From an uncultured Planctomycetales bacterium (GTDB taxonomy: Bacteria; Planctomycetota; Planctomycetia; Isosphaerales; Isosphaeraceae): a DNA stretch of 39,836 nt. The position numbers and the translations under genes were made by a program. The stretch spans positions 1 to 39,836 of the forward strand of contig CAIYJE010000134.1 of the NCBI GenBank assembly GCA_903926465.1. Direction: 5' to 3'. Of this stretch, positions 1 to 7,689 are shown piece by piece. The stretch's first letter is position 1. Each line of letters opens with the position of its first letter. Below the pieces are notes generated by a model. It did not search any database, was not told the origin of the DNA, and worked only from the letters and a program-made list of their open reading frames with translations.

Positions 1-2
1 AG

Positions 3-1502
3 GGCCAACAGCAAGGGATGAAGCCCAAGCCCGGCGACCAGGCCGGCCAGGATGCGCAGCAGAACCCTGAGGGTGGCAACCAGGAAAATGCTGGCCAGAA
101 GCCAGCCGATGGTCAAAAACCTGCCGATGGTCAGAAGGGCCAGCAGCAAGGGATGAAGCCCAAGCCGGGAGACCAGGCTGGCCAGGATGCGCAGCAAAAC
201 CCTGATGGTGGCAACCAGGAAAATGCTGGTCAGAAGCCAGCCGACGGTCAAAAACCAGCCGACGGCCAGAAGGGCGAGCAGCAAGGGATGAAGCCCAAGC
301 CCGGCGACCAGGCCAACCAGGATGCGCAGCAGAACCCTGAGGGTGGCAATCCCGAGAACGCAGGCCAGAAGCCAGCCGATGGTCAAAAGCCTGCCGATAG
401 CCAGAAAGGCCAGTCTGGCGAGAAGGGCCAGTCCGGCGAGAAAGGCCAGTCTGGCGAGAAGGGCCAGTCCGGCGAGAAAGGTCAGTCGGGCGAGAAGGGC
501 CAGTCGGGCGAGAAGGGCCAGTCGGGCGAGAAAGGCCAGTCGGGCGAGAAGGGCCAATCCGGCGAGAAGGGCCAGTCCGGCGAGAAAGGCCAGTCTGGCG
601 AGAAGGGCCAGTCCGGCGAGAAAGGCCAGTCCGGTGAGAAAGGCCAGTCCGGTGAGAAAGGTCAGTCCGGTGAGAAAGGTCAGTCCGGTGAGAAAGGTCA
701 GTCCGGCGAGAAAGGCCAGTCTGGTGAGAAAGGTCAGTCCGGCGAGAAGGGCCAGTCTGGCGAGAAAGGTCAGTCCGGTGAGAAAGGTCAGTCCGGCGAG
801 AAAGGCCAGTCTGGTGAGAAAGGTCAGTCCGGCGAGAAGGGCCAGTCTGGCGAGAAGGGCCAATCTGGCGAGGGAAACAAGAGCGAGCGGGCCCAGCCAT
901 CGGACGCGCCCGGGGGTGAATCAATGAGCGAGGGTGGGAATCGGGTTGGGGGTTCCGCTCAACCGCTTGACCCGAATGGCCGTGGCTTTGATCCCCAGAC
1001 AGAGAAGCCAGGGGCCGCTCCTGAAAATCCTGGAGATTTGCCGATCCCCGATCAGGCCTCCAGTAAGCCAGAACTAGTGCTTCGAGAACTCAAGGACCTG
1101 ATCAACAGTGGTCAAGACCTCTCGAAAATCGAGGAGTCAACCGGTTTATCAAGGGATCAGATTGAGCAGTTCGTGAAGAAATTTGAAAAACCGGAACGGG
1201 AAGCTGCAGGCGAAGGTCGGGCGGTCAACTCGGACCAGGGGAACGATCAGGCGGTCAGCCCAGACCGTAAACTTGATAGCCGGGTCAACCAGCCGCTGGT
1301 CAGTGGTCGTGGGAACCGTGGTCCAGGTGCCGTGGTTCAAGACACGATGCGAGATCAAACCCAGGGGCTCAGGAGCCAGGCTCCTGCGGAGATCCGATCC
1401 CGGTTTGAAGCCTATCAGAGCAGTATCTCACGTTCCAAAACCAAAGCCTCGCCAACTTCGAAGGCTCCTGCACCTGGTTCGGGCGCTGGAACTGGAAAGT
1501 GA
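3..1502 (+). CDS. Repeat-rich Gln/Gly protein with collagen-like tract, 3' part only
   Basis: The frame is open to the left edge of the window. The residues before the first Met (GQQQG) continue the repeat, so the true start lies upstream and the Met codons at 18, 153 and 288 are internal repeat residues. Numbering from codon 18, the protein has almost three copies of a 45-residue Gln/Asn/Gly/Lys-rich repeat (MKPKPGDQ start). It continues with 26 tandem hexapeptides GQSGEK at residues 131-286, which are 52 uninterrupted Gly-X-Y triplets. An acidic Ser/Gly linker follows, then a non-repetitive C-terminal domain (about 345-494) containing a short predicted helix-turn-helix-like stretch (LSKIEESTGLSRDQIEQFVK). 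I do not recognise the family with certainty. The tail resembles large planctomycete coiled-coil membrane proteins such as DUF4175-like ones, which is a guess. No signal peptide or membrane segment is visible in this part. nadB follows after about 100 bases. Confidence 0.8.
   Translation, partial: GQQQGMKPKPGDQAGQDAQQNPEGGNQENAGQKPADGQKPADGQKGQQQGMKPKPGDQAGQDAQQNPDGGNQENAGQKPADGQKPADGQKGEQQGMKPKPGDQANQDAQQNPEGGNPENAGQKPADGQKPADSQKGQSGEKGQSGEKGQSGEKGQSGEKGQSGEKGQSGEKGQSGEKGQSGEKGQSGEKGQSGEKGQSGEKGQSGEKGQSGEKGQSGEKGQSGEKGQSGEKGQSGEKGQSGEKGQSGEKGQSGEKGQSGEKGQSGEKGQSGEKGQSGEKGQSGEKGQSGEGNKSERAQPSDAPGGESMSEGGNRVGGSAQPLDPNGRGFDPQTEKPGAAPENPGDLPIPDQASSKPELVLRELKDLINSGQDLSKIEESTGLSRDQIEQFVKKFEKPEREAAGEGRAVNSDQGNDQAVSPDRKLDSRVNQPLVSGRGNRGPGAVVQDTMRDQTQGLRSQAPAEIRSRFEAYQSSISRSKTKASPTSKAPAPGSGAGTGK
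18..407 (+). repeat. 135-bp coding tandem repeat, nearly three copies
   Basis: Near-identical 135-base units start at 18, 153 and 288 and encode a 45-residue repeat. Differences are mostly synonymous (for example cag/caa, ggc/gga) with a few substitutions such as E to D and Q to P. The third copy is cut short where it runs into the 18-base array. More copies probably lie upstream of the window, since the sequence at 3-17 matches the end of a unit. Confidence 0.9.
408..875 (+). repeat. 18-bp coding tandem array, 26 units (Gly-X-Y)
   Basis: Twenty-six head-to-tail 18-base units encode GQSGEK, the last ending GEG. Variation is confined to third positions (tcc/tct/tcg, ggc/ggt, aag/aaa), so the peptide is kept while the DNA drifts. 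A perfect higher-order duplication of five units lies inside the array (672-761 equals 762-851), which points to recent unequal exchange or slippage. Confidence 0.95.
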
Positions 1503-1605
1503 CGGCTGAAGAACGGTTGGGTTGGGGAGTGAGCCTGCCATCCGATTCGGTTAGGATATGTCTGTTAACTCCCGACCCATCCGTGTTTGAAGATGATTTT
1601 TGCTG

Positions 1606-3276
1606 ATGGCCAATCCACCGTCCACGGTTCTTCGCCGGTACTTGACAAGTTTTGACCTTCGAGACGCCCCACATCATTTCACGGATGTGTTGATCATCGG
1701 TGGTGGTGTTGCGGGGCTTCGGGCTGCGCTTGGGATTCCAGAGCCGTTCCGGGCTCTGGTGATTACCAAAGACGAGATCCGAGAGAGTAATTCCGTCTAT
1801 GCCCAAGGTGGAATTGCCGGTGTACTCGATCCCGAAGATGCCTTTGAGGATCATATTGCCGACACGCTTGCTGCCGGCAAGGGGCTTTGCAATCCGGATG
1901 TGGTCAAAGAGGTCATCGAAGCGGCCCCCAAGCGGATTCAGGAGTTGATCCACTGGGGAACGAAGTTTGACCTGGCCGGAGAACAGATGGCGTTGGGCCT
2001 GGAAGGAGGTCATTCGCATGCTCGAATTGTGCATGCCCTGGGTGACGCTACGGGCCGAGAAGTGATGAGGGCAATCATTGCCCAAACGCGCAAGCAGCCC
2101 CAGGTCCGGATCTGGCAGAACAGTTTCACTATTGATTTGATTACTTATGAAGGGCGTTGCCGGGGCGCCATTGTTTGGGATAAGCGCCGCGGGCCTTCTC
2201 TGGTCTGGGCGGCGGCCACCGTGCTTGCCACCGGCGGGGCTGGACAGATTTATCGAGAGAGCACGAACCCGAATATTGCCACCGGAGATGGTCATGCGCT
2301 GGCCTTTCGGGCGGGTGCAGAGCTTCGCGACATGGAATTCATGCAATTCCATCCCACGGTCCTTTACGTGGCTGGCTCATCCAGGCATTTGCTGACCGAG
2401 GCTTTGCGTGGCGAAGGGGCGTATCTGCGAGATAAAGACGGGCACCGATTCATGCCGGATTTCCATCCGCAGGGGGAACTTGCGCCTCGTGATGAGGTTT
2501 CCAAGGCCATTGTGGAGGTGATGTCTCGAACGCAGCACCCATGCGTGTACCTGGACCTCTCTCACCTTGACCCCATCAAAACCCGCAAGCGGTTTCCAGG
2601 GATCGACGAATTGCTGCGCGGGTTTGATCTCGATCTGACCAGCGATCCGATTCCGGTCCGGCCGGGAGCCCACTATTACATGGGGGGTGTAACGGTTGAC
2701 CTTCGCGGCCGAACATCACTGCCTGGTCTTTGGGCGGCCGGCGAAGTGACCTCCAGCGGCCTCCATGGCGCCAATCGGCTGGCCTCAAACAGCCTGCTGG
2801 AAGGCCTGGTTTATGGGGCCTGCGTGGCGGAAGATATTACCGAACGGCTTCAGGAAGAAGGGCCGGTTCGGCTGGAAGTGCCGCCTGTTTTTCCCCACAA
2901 AGAGCTTGCGACCGGCCCTCGTATCCACCTGGACCTGAACGATATCCGGAACGCCCTTCGGTCTCTGATGTGGCGACGGGTCGGAATCACAAGGGATGCG
3001 GCAAGCCTGGAGGAAGCGGCTCGGCAGGTCGATTTTTGGTGCGGATACGCACTTCCACAACTGTTTGACGAGCCAGGAGGATGGACGCTGCAAAATATGC
3101 TCACCATCTCCAGGCTGATGATCGCATCGGCCAGCGAACGACGTGAGTCTCGTGGTGTCCACACCCGATCCGATTTTCCGCAAACCGACCCAGCCCAGGC
3201 CATCCATCTGGCATTCCAAGCGCAAACCGATTCAGCGGCTGGATTTCCGCCCCCATCTTACATAGAGCCAATCTAA
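1606..3276 (+). CDS. nadB: L-aspartate oxidase (NadB)
   Basis: FAD-dependent oxidation of L-aspartate to iminoaspartate, the first step of de novo NAD synthesis in the cytoplasm. The 556-residue protein has the N-terminal dinucleotide-binding motif IIGGGVAGLRAA at about 30-41, then SVYAQGGIAGV, LEGGHSHARIVHALGDATG and LLTEALRGEGAYL. The succinate dehydrogenase/NadB signature HYYMGGVTVD is followed by LPGLWAAGEV and the FAD-binding HGANRLASNSLLEG. A helical C-terminal domain completes a normal family length. The ATG at 1606 was preferred to a TTG two codons upstream; neither has a strong ribosome site. No nadA or nadC is adjacent, so the pathway is dispersed. Identification is secure from the motif order. 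Confidence 0.97.
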   Translation: MANPPSTVLRRYLTSFDLRDAPHHFTDVLIIGGGVAGLRAALGIPEPFRALVITKDEIRESNSVYAQGGIAGVLDPEDAFEDHIADTLAAGKGLCNPDVVKEVIEAAPKRIQELIHWGTKFDLAGEQMALGLEGGHSHARIVHALGDATGREVMRAIIAQTRKQPQVRIWQNSFTIDLITYEGRCRGAIVWDKRRGPSLVWAAATVLATGGAGQIYRESTNPNIATGDGHALAFRAGAELRDMEFMQFHPTVLYVAGSSRHLLTEALRGEGAYLRDKDGHRFMPDFHPQGELAPRDEVSKAIVEVMSRTQHPCVYLDLSHLDPIKTRKRFPGIDELLRGFDLDLTSDPIPVRPGAHYYMGGVTVDLRGRTSLPGLWAAGEVTSSGLHGANRLASNSLLEGLVYGACVAEDITERLQEEGPVRLEVPPVFPHKELATGPRIHLDLNDIRNALRSLMWRRVGITRDAASLEEAARQVDFWCGYALPQLFDEPGGWTLQNMLTISRLMIASASERRESRGVHTRSDFPQTDPAQAIHLAFQAQTDSAAGFPPPSYIEPI

Positions 3277-3717
3277 ACCTTGGTTCGTTTCCAGGAAACC
3301 ATTCTTAACCCGGCCAGACTTGCAGGTTTGTCCCCGGTTCGTACGAGTTCTGAGATTAGCTGCTATCCAGGCGATTTCAAAACCTGGGACAGGTACCTCG
3401 CAAACGCGGAACCAGTCCCAGTTTTGATACGGCTTCTGACCAATGCAAGCTGCCTGCAAAGGAGCAGAGATCAAACTCCCGTTCCTGCATTCGGATCGTT
3501 CTGGTTTTGAACGCTCTGGGGATGCAAAGTAGGCCAAGCTCTCCGATTCTGCTGACGAGATGATGCAGGATTTGAGCGGCCGGGTTGAACCGCGGTGGTC
3601 TTTTGCTGGATAATAAACATTGTTGGTGAGATTCCTTCTCATCTTCCCGCCGGGGCGCTCTTTCGTGACCGCCCTGCCCTCCTGCCTTCATTCCGCTTAG
3701 CGAGGACGTGGTTCCTG
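3277..3717 (+). other. Intergenic region between nadB and the inositol-phosphate-synthase-like gene
   Basis: About 440 bases without a convincing gene; the short open frames here lack ribosome sites and recognisable content. The only structured signal I can support is a sigma-70-type promoter candidate at 3585-3614. The upstream 300 bases show no strong hairpin or RNA fold. Confidence 0.6.
3585..3614 (+). promoter_or_regulatory. Candidate sigma-70 promoter for the inositol-phosphate-synthase-like operon
   Basis: TTGAAC (3585-3590, 4 of 6 matches to the -35 consensus) and GATAAT (3609-3614, 5 of 6 to the -10 consensus) are separated by 18 bases. They lie about 100 bases upstream of the chosen ATG at 3718. 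This is pattern matching only; planctomycete promoters are poorly characterised. Confidence 0.4.
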
Positions 3718-4938
3718 ATGCCTGCGCCTTCTCATCGCCGTGTTGGCCTTTGGCTCGTTGGTGCTTATGGCGGTGTTGGAACCTCGATCGCGGTGGGGCT
3801 TGCAAGCCTCTCTCGCGGACTCAAACCGGCAACCGGTCTGGTGACGGAATTGCCGATGTTCCGAGGTGCCGCACTTCCGGCCCTGAGCGAATTCGTTGTG
3901 GGTGGCCATGATATCCGCCAGGGATCATTTGGCGAATCCGCCTCAGAGTTTCGTGCGGGTTCAGGGGTTTTTGAGCCCGAACTACTGGCGGCCATTAGTG
4001 ATGACCTGGCCGCCGCTTCGGCCAGGGTTCGATCTGGAACCGTTCGGGGCACGGGGAAATCTATCACCCGTATGGCGGACTGGAATCCGTCCGATGGCGC
4101 AGACACCACGGCCCAGGTTCTTGACCGGATCTCGGCCGACCTGGAAGCGTTCGTTCAGAGCGAATCGATTGATCACCTGATCGTTCTTAACGTATCTAGC
4201 ACCGAGCCGCCGTTCCCGGCCAAGCCCGAACATGAGTCTTGGCAGCAATTGAACGCGGCCTTGGCCTCCGATACCGGCGAACTTCTGCCGGCAAGTTCGC
4301 TTTATGCACTGGCTGCGCTCCGCCAGGGCCATACTTATATCAACTTCACGCCAAGCCTTGGTGCCTCATTCCCCGCGGCTCACCAGATTGCTGAACAAAC
4401 TGGCGCACTTCACGCTGGTAAGGACGGCAAGACCGGCGAGACCCTGATGAAGACCGTGCTCGCGCCGATGTTCGCTCACCGAAACCTCCAGGTGATGAGC
4501 TGGGTGGGGCACAATATCTTTGGGAACCGGGATGGCCAAATTCTTGACGATCCGGTCAACAAGGCTTCCAAGGTGAGCACGAAAGACCAGGTGGTACACC
4601 AGATCCTGGGGTACAAGCCATCGACATTGGTCACCATTGAATACATTCCCGACATGGGCGATTGGAAAACCGCCTGGGATCACATTCACTTCAAAGGTTT
4701 CATGGGTACGGCCATGACCCTCCAGTTTACCTGGCAGGGGTGCGATAGTCTGCTCGCCGCTCCGCTCGCAATTGACCTGGCACGGCTAGCCGACCTTGAG
4801 AAGCAGCGCGGTGGGCGTGGCCTCATGAAACACCTGGCCAGCTTCTTCAAAAGCCCAGAGGGGGTCCCCGAGAACGATTTCTTCAGGCAGTTCACCATGC
4901 TTGAGGAATATGTTGCCAGCCTTGGCACTCAAAAGTAA
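3718..4938 (+). CDS. Inositol-3-phosphate synthase-like NAD-dependent cyclase
   Basis: Member of the myo-inositol-1-phosphate synthase family, which converts glucose 6-phosphate to inositol 3-phosphate by NAD-dependent oxidation, aldol cyclisation and reduction. The 406-residue protein has the Rossmann motif GAYGGVG at 15-21, LNVSSTEPP at 158-165, and YINFTPSLGAS at 207-217. The central block KDGKTGETLMK (235-245) holds candidate catalytic lysines. GHNIFGNRDG follows at 264-273, then a C-terminal block with GDWKTAWD and LQFTWQGCDSLLAAPLA. The length fits the shorter bacterial type. The ATG at 3718 has GAGGA 11 bases upstream; the longer frame from 3595 adds an unlikely N-terminus. It leads a four-gene run with TIM-barrel, UbiA and TIM-barrel genes, so the product may feed a prenylated or exported metabolite rather than inositol lipids. 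The exact substrate is not proven by sequence. Confidence 0.88.
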   Translation: MPAPSHRRVGLWLVGAYGGVGTSIAVGLASLSRGLKPATGLVTELPMFRGAALPALSEFVVGGHDIRQGSFGESASEFRAGSGVFEPELLAAISDDLAAASARVRSGTVRGTGKSITRMADWNPSDGADTTAQVLDRISADLEAFVQSESIDHLIVLNVSSTEPPFPAKPEHESWQQLNAALASDTGELLPASSLYALAALRQGHTYINFTPSLGASFPAAHQIAEQTGALHAGKDGKTGETLMKTVLAPMFAHRNLQVMSWVGHNIFGNRDGQILDDPVNKASKVSTKDQVVHQILGYKPSTLVTIEYIPDMGDWKTAWDHIHFKGFMGTAMTLQFTWQGCDSLLAAPLAIDLARLADLEKQRGGRGLMKHLASFFKSPEGVPENDFFRQFTMLEEYVASLGTQK

Positions 4939-5031
4939 TTGCCGGGCAGGATCTCACTAGGGCTTCAGCATCATTCAAGATGGCTATCAACGTGGAGCGG
5001 TCTGTACGCTCCACTGAAGGAAGATCGACCG

Positions 5032-5886
5032 ATGAGACTGGCTTTTAGCACTAACGCATACATGAAGTATCCGTTCGATGAGGCGGCCGCTCGAATCTCT
5101 GCCATTGGCTATGACGGCCTTGAACTCATGGCCGATGTTCCGCATGCCTGGCCCGCCGGACTTCTACCTGGCACCAAGCGCGGCATCCGCGAGGCCATGG
5201 AGCGAAACCATTTACGGTTCTCGAACGTCAATGCGTTCATGATGAATGCGGTCAATGACCATCGCCAGCCCTACTGGTACCCCTCGTTCATCGAGCCAGA
5301 CCTGGGTTATCGTCGGGTCCGGATTGATCATACCCAGCGCTCACTTGAGCTGTGCGCAGAGCTTGGTGCGCCCCATATCACCACGGAACCGGGTGGTCCG
5401 CTGGCACCTGGCCAGAACCGGTCAGATGCCATTACCTTGTTTGTGGAAGCCCTCAAGCCACTCGCCGAGCATGCTGATCGTCTTAGGGTTGGGTTGCTCA
5501 TTGAACCCGAGCCCGGCTTGCTCATTGAGACCACGGAAGAATATCTGGAAGTTGCTGATCGGGTGAACTCGCCATCCATTGGCTTGAATTTTGATGTCGG
5601 CCATGCGTACTGCATGAGCGAGGATATTCCTGCTCAAATTCGCAAGCTGGCGCCACACATTCAGCATTTCCATTTTGAGGATATCGCGGCCACTCGCGTC
5701 CACCATCACCTTGTGCCAGGCTCTGGTGCGATCGACTTCGCCCCAATCATAACCGCCATCCATGAAATTGGATACAACCGCTGGCTCACCGTTGAGCTGT
5801 ATCCGTTCATTGATGATCCCGATGCTGCGGCTCGGCGTGCGTTCGAAGTTCTCAAGCCGCTCGTCGTCAAGACCCAGCCTTCATGA
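5032..5886 (+). CDS. TIM-barrel sugar-phosphate isomerase/epimerase-like protein 1
   Basis: Xylose isomerase-like TIM barrel (AP endonuclease 2 family, PF01261 type), 284 residues and probably cytoplasmic. Visible features are the N-terminal strand MRLAFSTNAYMKYP and IGYDGLELM, then ITTEPGGP, LLIEPEPGLLIET, IGLNFDVGHAYC, HFHFEDIAA and the H-rich HHHLVPGSGAIDF. The last four contribute the Glu/Asp/His metal ligands expected in this fold. The ATG at 5032 has GGAAG about nine bases upstream; the longer frame from a TTG at 4939 is implausible. The stop codon overlaps the start of the UbiA gene (ATGA), so the two are translationally coupled. It is similar to the barrel at 6841 and resembles EboE in fold but is shorter than the EboE proteins I recall. 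Substrate unknown. Confidence 0.88.
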   Translation: MRLAFSTNAYMKYPFDEAAARISAIGYDGLELMADVPHAWPAGLLPGTKRGIREAMERNHLRFSNVNAFMMNAVNDHRQPYWYPSFIEPDLGYRRVRIDHTQRSLELCAELGAPHITTEPGGPLAPGQNRSDAITLFVEALKPLAEHADRLRVGLLIEPEPGLLIETTEEYLEVADRVNSPSIGLNFDVGHAYCMSEDIPAQIRKLAPHIQHFHFEDIAATRVHHHLVPGSGAIDFAPIITAIHEIGYNRWLTVELYPFIDDPDAAARRAFEVLKPLVVKTQPS

Positions 5887-6806
5887 GTGAACCAGGGCGG
5901 CCCGGCCGCATGCTTGCCTTTTTGAAGCTGATCCGGTTGCCCAATGTGTTCACTGCGGCCGCCGATAGCCTGGCTGGCTGGGTGATCGCCGGTTCGGCCC
6001 TCGTCGATCCTGCGCACTGGTGGCCGCTACCGCTGGCTTCCATGTGTGTTTATGCCGCCGGTATGGCTTTGAATGACCTGTGCGATCTGAAGCTTGACCG
6101 GAAGGAGCGGCCTGATCGGCCGCTTCCGTCCGGGGCCATCAAGCCAGCGCACGCTTGGTTTCTGGTTGCCACCCTGTTCAGTCTTGCCTGGTGCCTTGTA
6201 AGCCTGACCCACAGCGTTCAATCTCTGATTGTCCTCGGCAGCCTGATCGCAAGCGTGGTGGCTTACGACGTTTTCCTGCGACGAACTCTGGTTGGGCCGG
6301 TCAGCATGGGCACATGTCGAGGTTTGAACCTCGCACTCGGGCTCAGTGTGGCGGCTGATCTGGGTGGCGTATCTGCTTGGCTGGCCGCGTTGGCGTTTGG
6401 GTTGTTTGTCACCGGCATCACATATATCAGTCTGAGCGAAGTCGAGGGGGGAAGATCCCGATCACTCTGGCTCGGGCGAAATGTGCAACGCGCTGCATTC
6501 GTTGGTTTTGTGCTTTCTGTAGGTCTGCGCCTGTTGCAACACCCTCCAGGTCTGATTCCACCCTGGAACTGGGGATTACCGCCTGTCATCCTGGGTCTGG
6601 CATTATGGAAAAATGAGTTGGCCGGCAAATTGGCCTGGTTTCAGGCCAGTCCAGGGTCGATCCAGAATGTGGTGAGAACTGGAATCTTCTCCCTGATCTG
6701 GCTAGATACGGCGCTTGCGGCATCGGCGGGTGGGCTGTGGGCAATTGCAGTGGCCGCCTGCTGGATTCCTGCCCGGCTGGCTGGAAAATGGCTCTACTCC
6801 ACGTGA
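5883..6806 (+). CDS. UbiA-family prenyltransferase (EboC-like)
   Basis: Integral membrane protein of 307 residues with about eight hydrophobic segments, belonging to the UbiA superfamily that transfers prenyl groups to aromatic or polar acceptors. The first metal/diphosphate motif is intact: NDLCDLKLD at 64-72, followed by RKERPDRPLPSG. The second aspartate motif is not canonical; at the equivalent position after ITYISLS there is only EVEGG. That fits EboC-type members of the superfamily better than UbiA, MenA or digeranylgeranylglyceryl-phosphate synthase, but the assignment is mine. Its ATG overlaps the stop of the preceding TIM-barrel gene by four bases, and the second barrel begins about 35 bases after its end. 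Confidence 0.88.
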   Translation: MSEPGRPGRMLAFLKLIRLPNVFTAAADSLAGWVIAGSALVDPAHWWPLPLASMCVYAAGMALNDLCDLKLDRKERPDRPLPSGAIKPAHAWFLVATLFSLAWCLVSLTHSVQSLIVLGSLIASVVAYDVFLRRTLVGPVSMGTCRGLNLALGLSVAADLGGVSAWLAALAFGLFVTGITYISLSEVEGGRSRSLWLGRNVQRAAFVGFVLSVGLRLLQHPPGLIPPWNWGLPPVILGLALWKNELAGKLAWFQASPGSIQNVVRTGIFSLIWLDTALAASAGGLWAIAVAACWIPARLAGKWLYST

Positions 6807-6840
6807 TTCCCTCCTGAGTTTCCAGATCAATCCCAAGGTC

Positions 6841-7689
6841 ATGACCATGCTGCTAGGCTATAACACAAACGGTCTGCCGCACCATCGGCTCCTAGATGCG
6901 ATTGACCTGCTGGCCGAACTGGGATATCGCAGTGTGGCCATCACTCTCGACGCCGGCGCGCTCGATCCCTTTGACGACCCAGAGCACCTTCAGCGCCAGT
7001 TGAAAGCGGTTCGTGATCGGCTTGATCATCATGGGTTGAACCGTGTGGTTGAAACGGGTGCACGCTTCTTGCTGAACCCGCGTTTGAAGCACGATCCCAC
7101 GCTCCTAGATCCCAATCCGCAGCGCCGGGCGCTCCGAGAACGGTTTCTGAAGGTTGCCATTGATATCGCCCACCAGCTCAACGCAGACGTGGTTTCGCTT
7201 TGGTCGGGGTCTGTACCCGCAGGGGTGTCTCAAGGTGAGGCGATGGAGCACCTTGTGCGTTCAATGCAGCAGGTTCTTTTACACGCGGAAAAAACGGGGT
7301 GCTTGCTCGGTTTTGAACCGGAGCCCGGTTTCTTGATCGATCGGCTCGGGCGGTTCCAGGAACTGGATCGCCGGCTCGATCATCCGCTCTTCCAGTTAAC
7401 GCTGGATATTGGTCATGTTCATTGCAATGAGGAGGGGTCGATCGCGGATCACGTGCGGCGCTGGTCCCATCGCATCGTGAACGTGCACATTGAGGACATG
7501 GTTCCCAACGTGCACGACCACCTGATGTTTGGCGCGGGCACCATTGATTTCACTCCGGTGCTGGATGCGCTCGTGGAGACCGGCTACCAGGGGGGGGTCC
7601 ACGTTGAACTGAGTCGCCATGGGCATGCCGGCGCGGATGCCGCACGGCAGTCGGCCGAATTTCTCAAGCCATTGGCAATTTGGGCTTGA
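6841..7689 (+). CDS. TIM-barrel sugar-phosphate isomerase/epimerase-like protein 2
   Basis: Second xylose isomerase-like TIM barrel of this operon, 282 residues. It starts MTMLLGYNTNGLPHH and carries LGFEPEPGFLID, LTLDIGHVHC, VHIEDMV and HDHLMFGAGTIDF, matching the blocks of the barrel at 5032-5886 one by one. The two are therefore paralogues. Glu, Asp and His metal ligands appear conserved. The frame is open back to 6715 inside the UbiA gene. I chose the ATG at 6841; the ATG at 6847 is also possible, with AAGG nine bases before it. It is the last gene of the operon, since the next 580 bases are non-coding. An EboE-like role in metabolite trafficking is an inference from the UbiA neighbour. 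Confidence 0.87.
   Translation: MTMLLGYNTNGLPHHRLLDAIDLLAELGYRSVAITLDAGALDPFDDPEHLQRQLKAVRDRLDHHGLNRVVETGARFLLNPRLKHDPTLLDPNPQRRALRERFLKVAIDIAHQLNADVVSLWSGSVPAGVSQGEAMEHLVRSMQQVLLHAEKTGCLLGFEPEPGFLIDRLGRFQELDRRLDHPLFQLTLDIGHVHCNEEGSIADHVRRWSHRIVNVHIEDMVPNVHDHLMFGAGTIDFTPVLDALVETGYQGGVHVELSRHGHAGADAARQSAEFLKPLAIWA

Noticed and set aside
408-875. CRISPR array
   Set aside because: Units are directly adjacent without spacers and lie within an open reading frame, so this is a coding tandem repeat.
322-927. 201-codon plus-strand frame rich in ARRAS/ARKAS repeats
   Set aside because: It is the other-frame reading of the 18-base array; its repeats follow from the DNA repetition, and third-position variation preserves the GQSGEK frame instead.
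1369-2352. 327-codon minus-strand frame overlapping nadB
   Set aside because: Shadow of the nadB frame with no family features.
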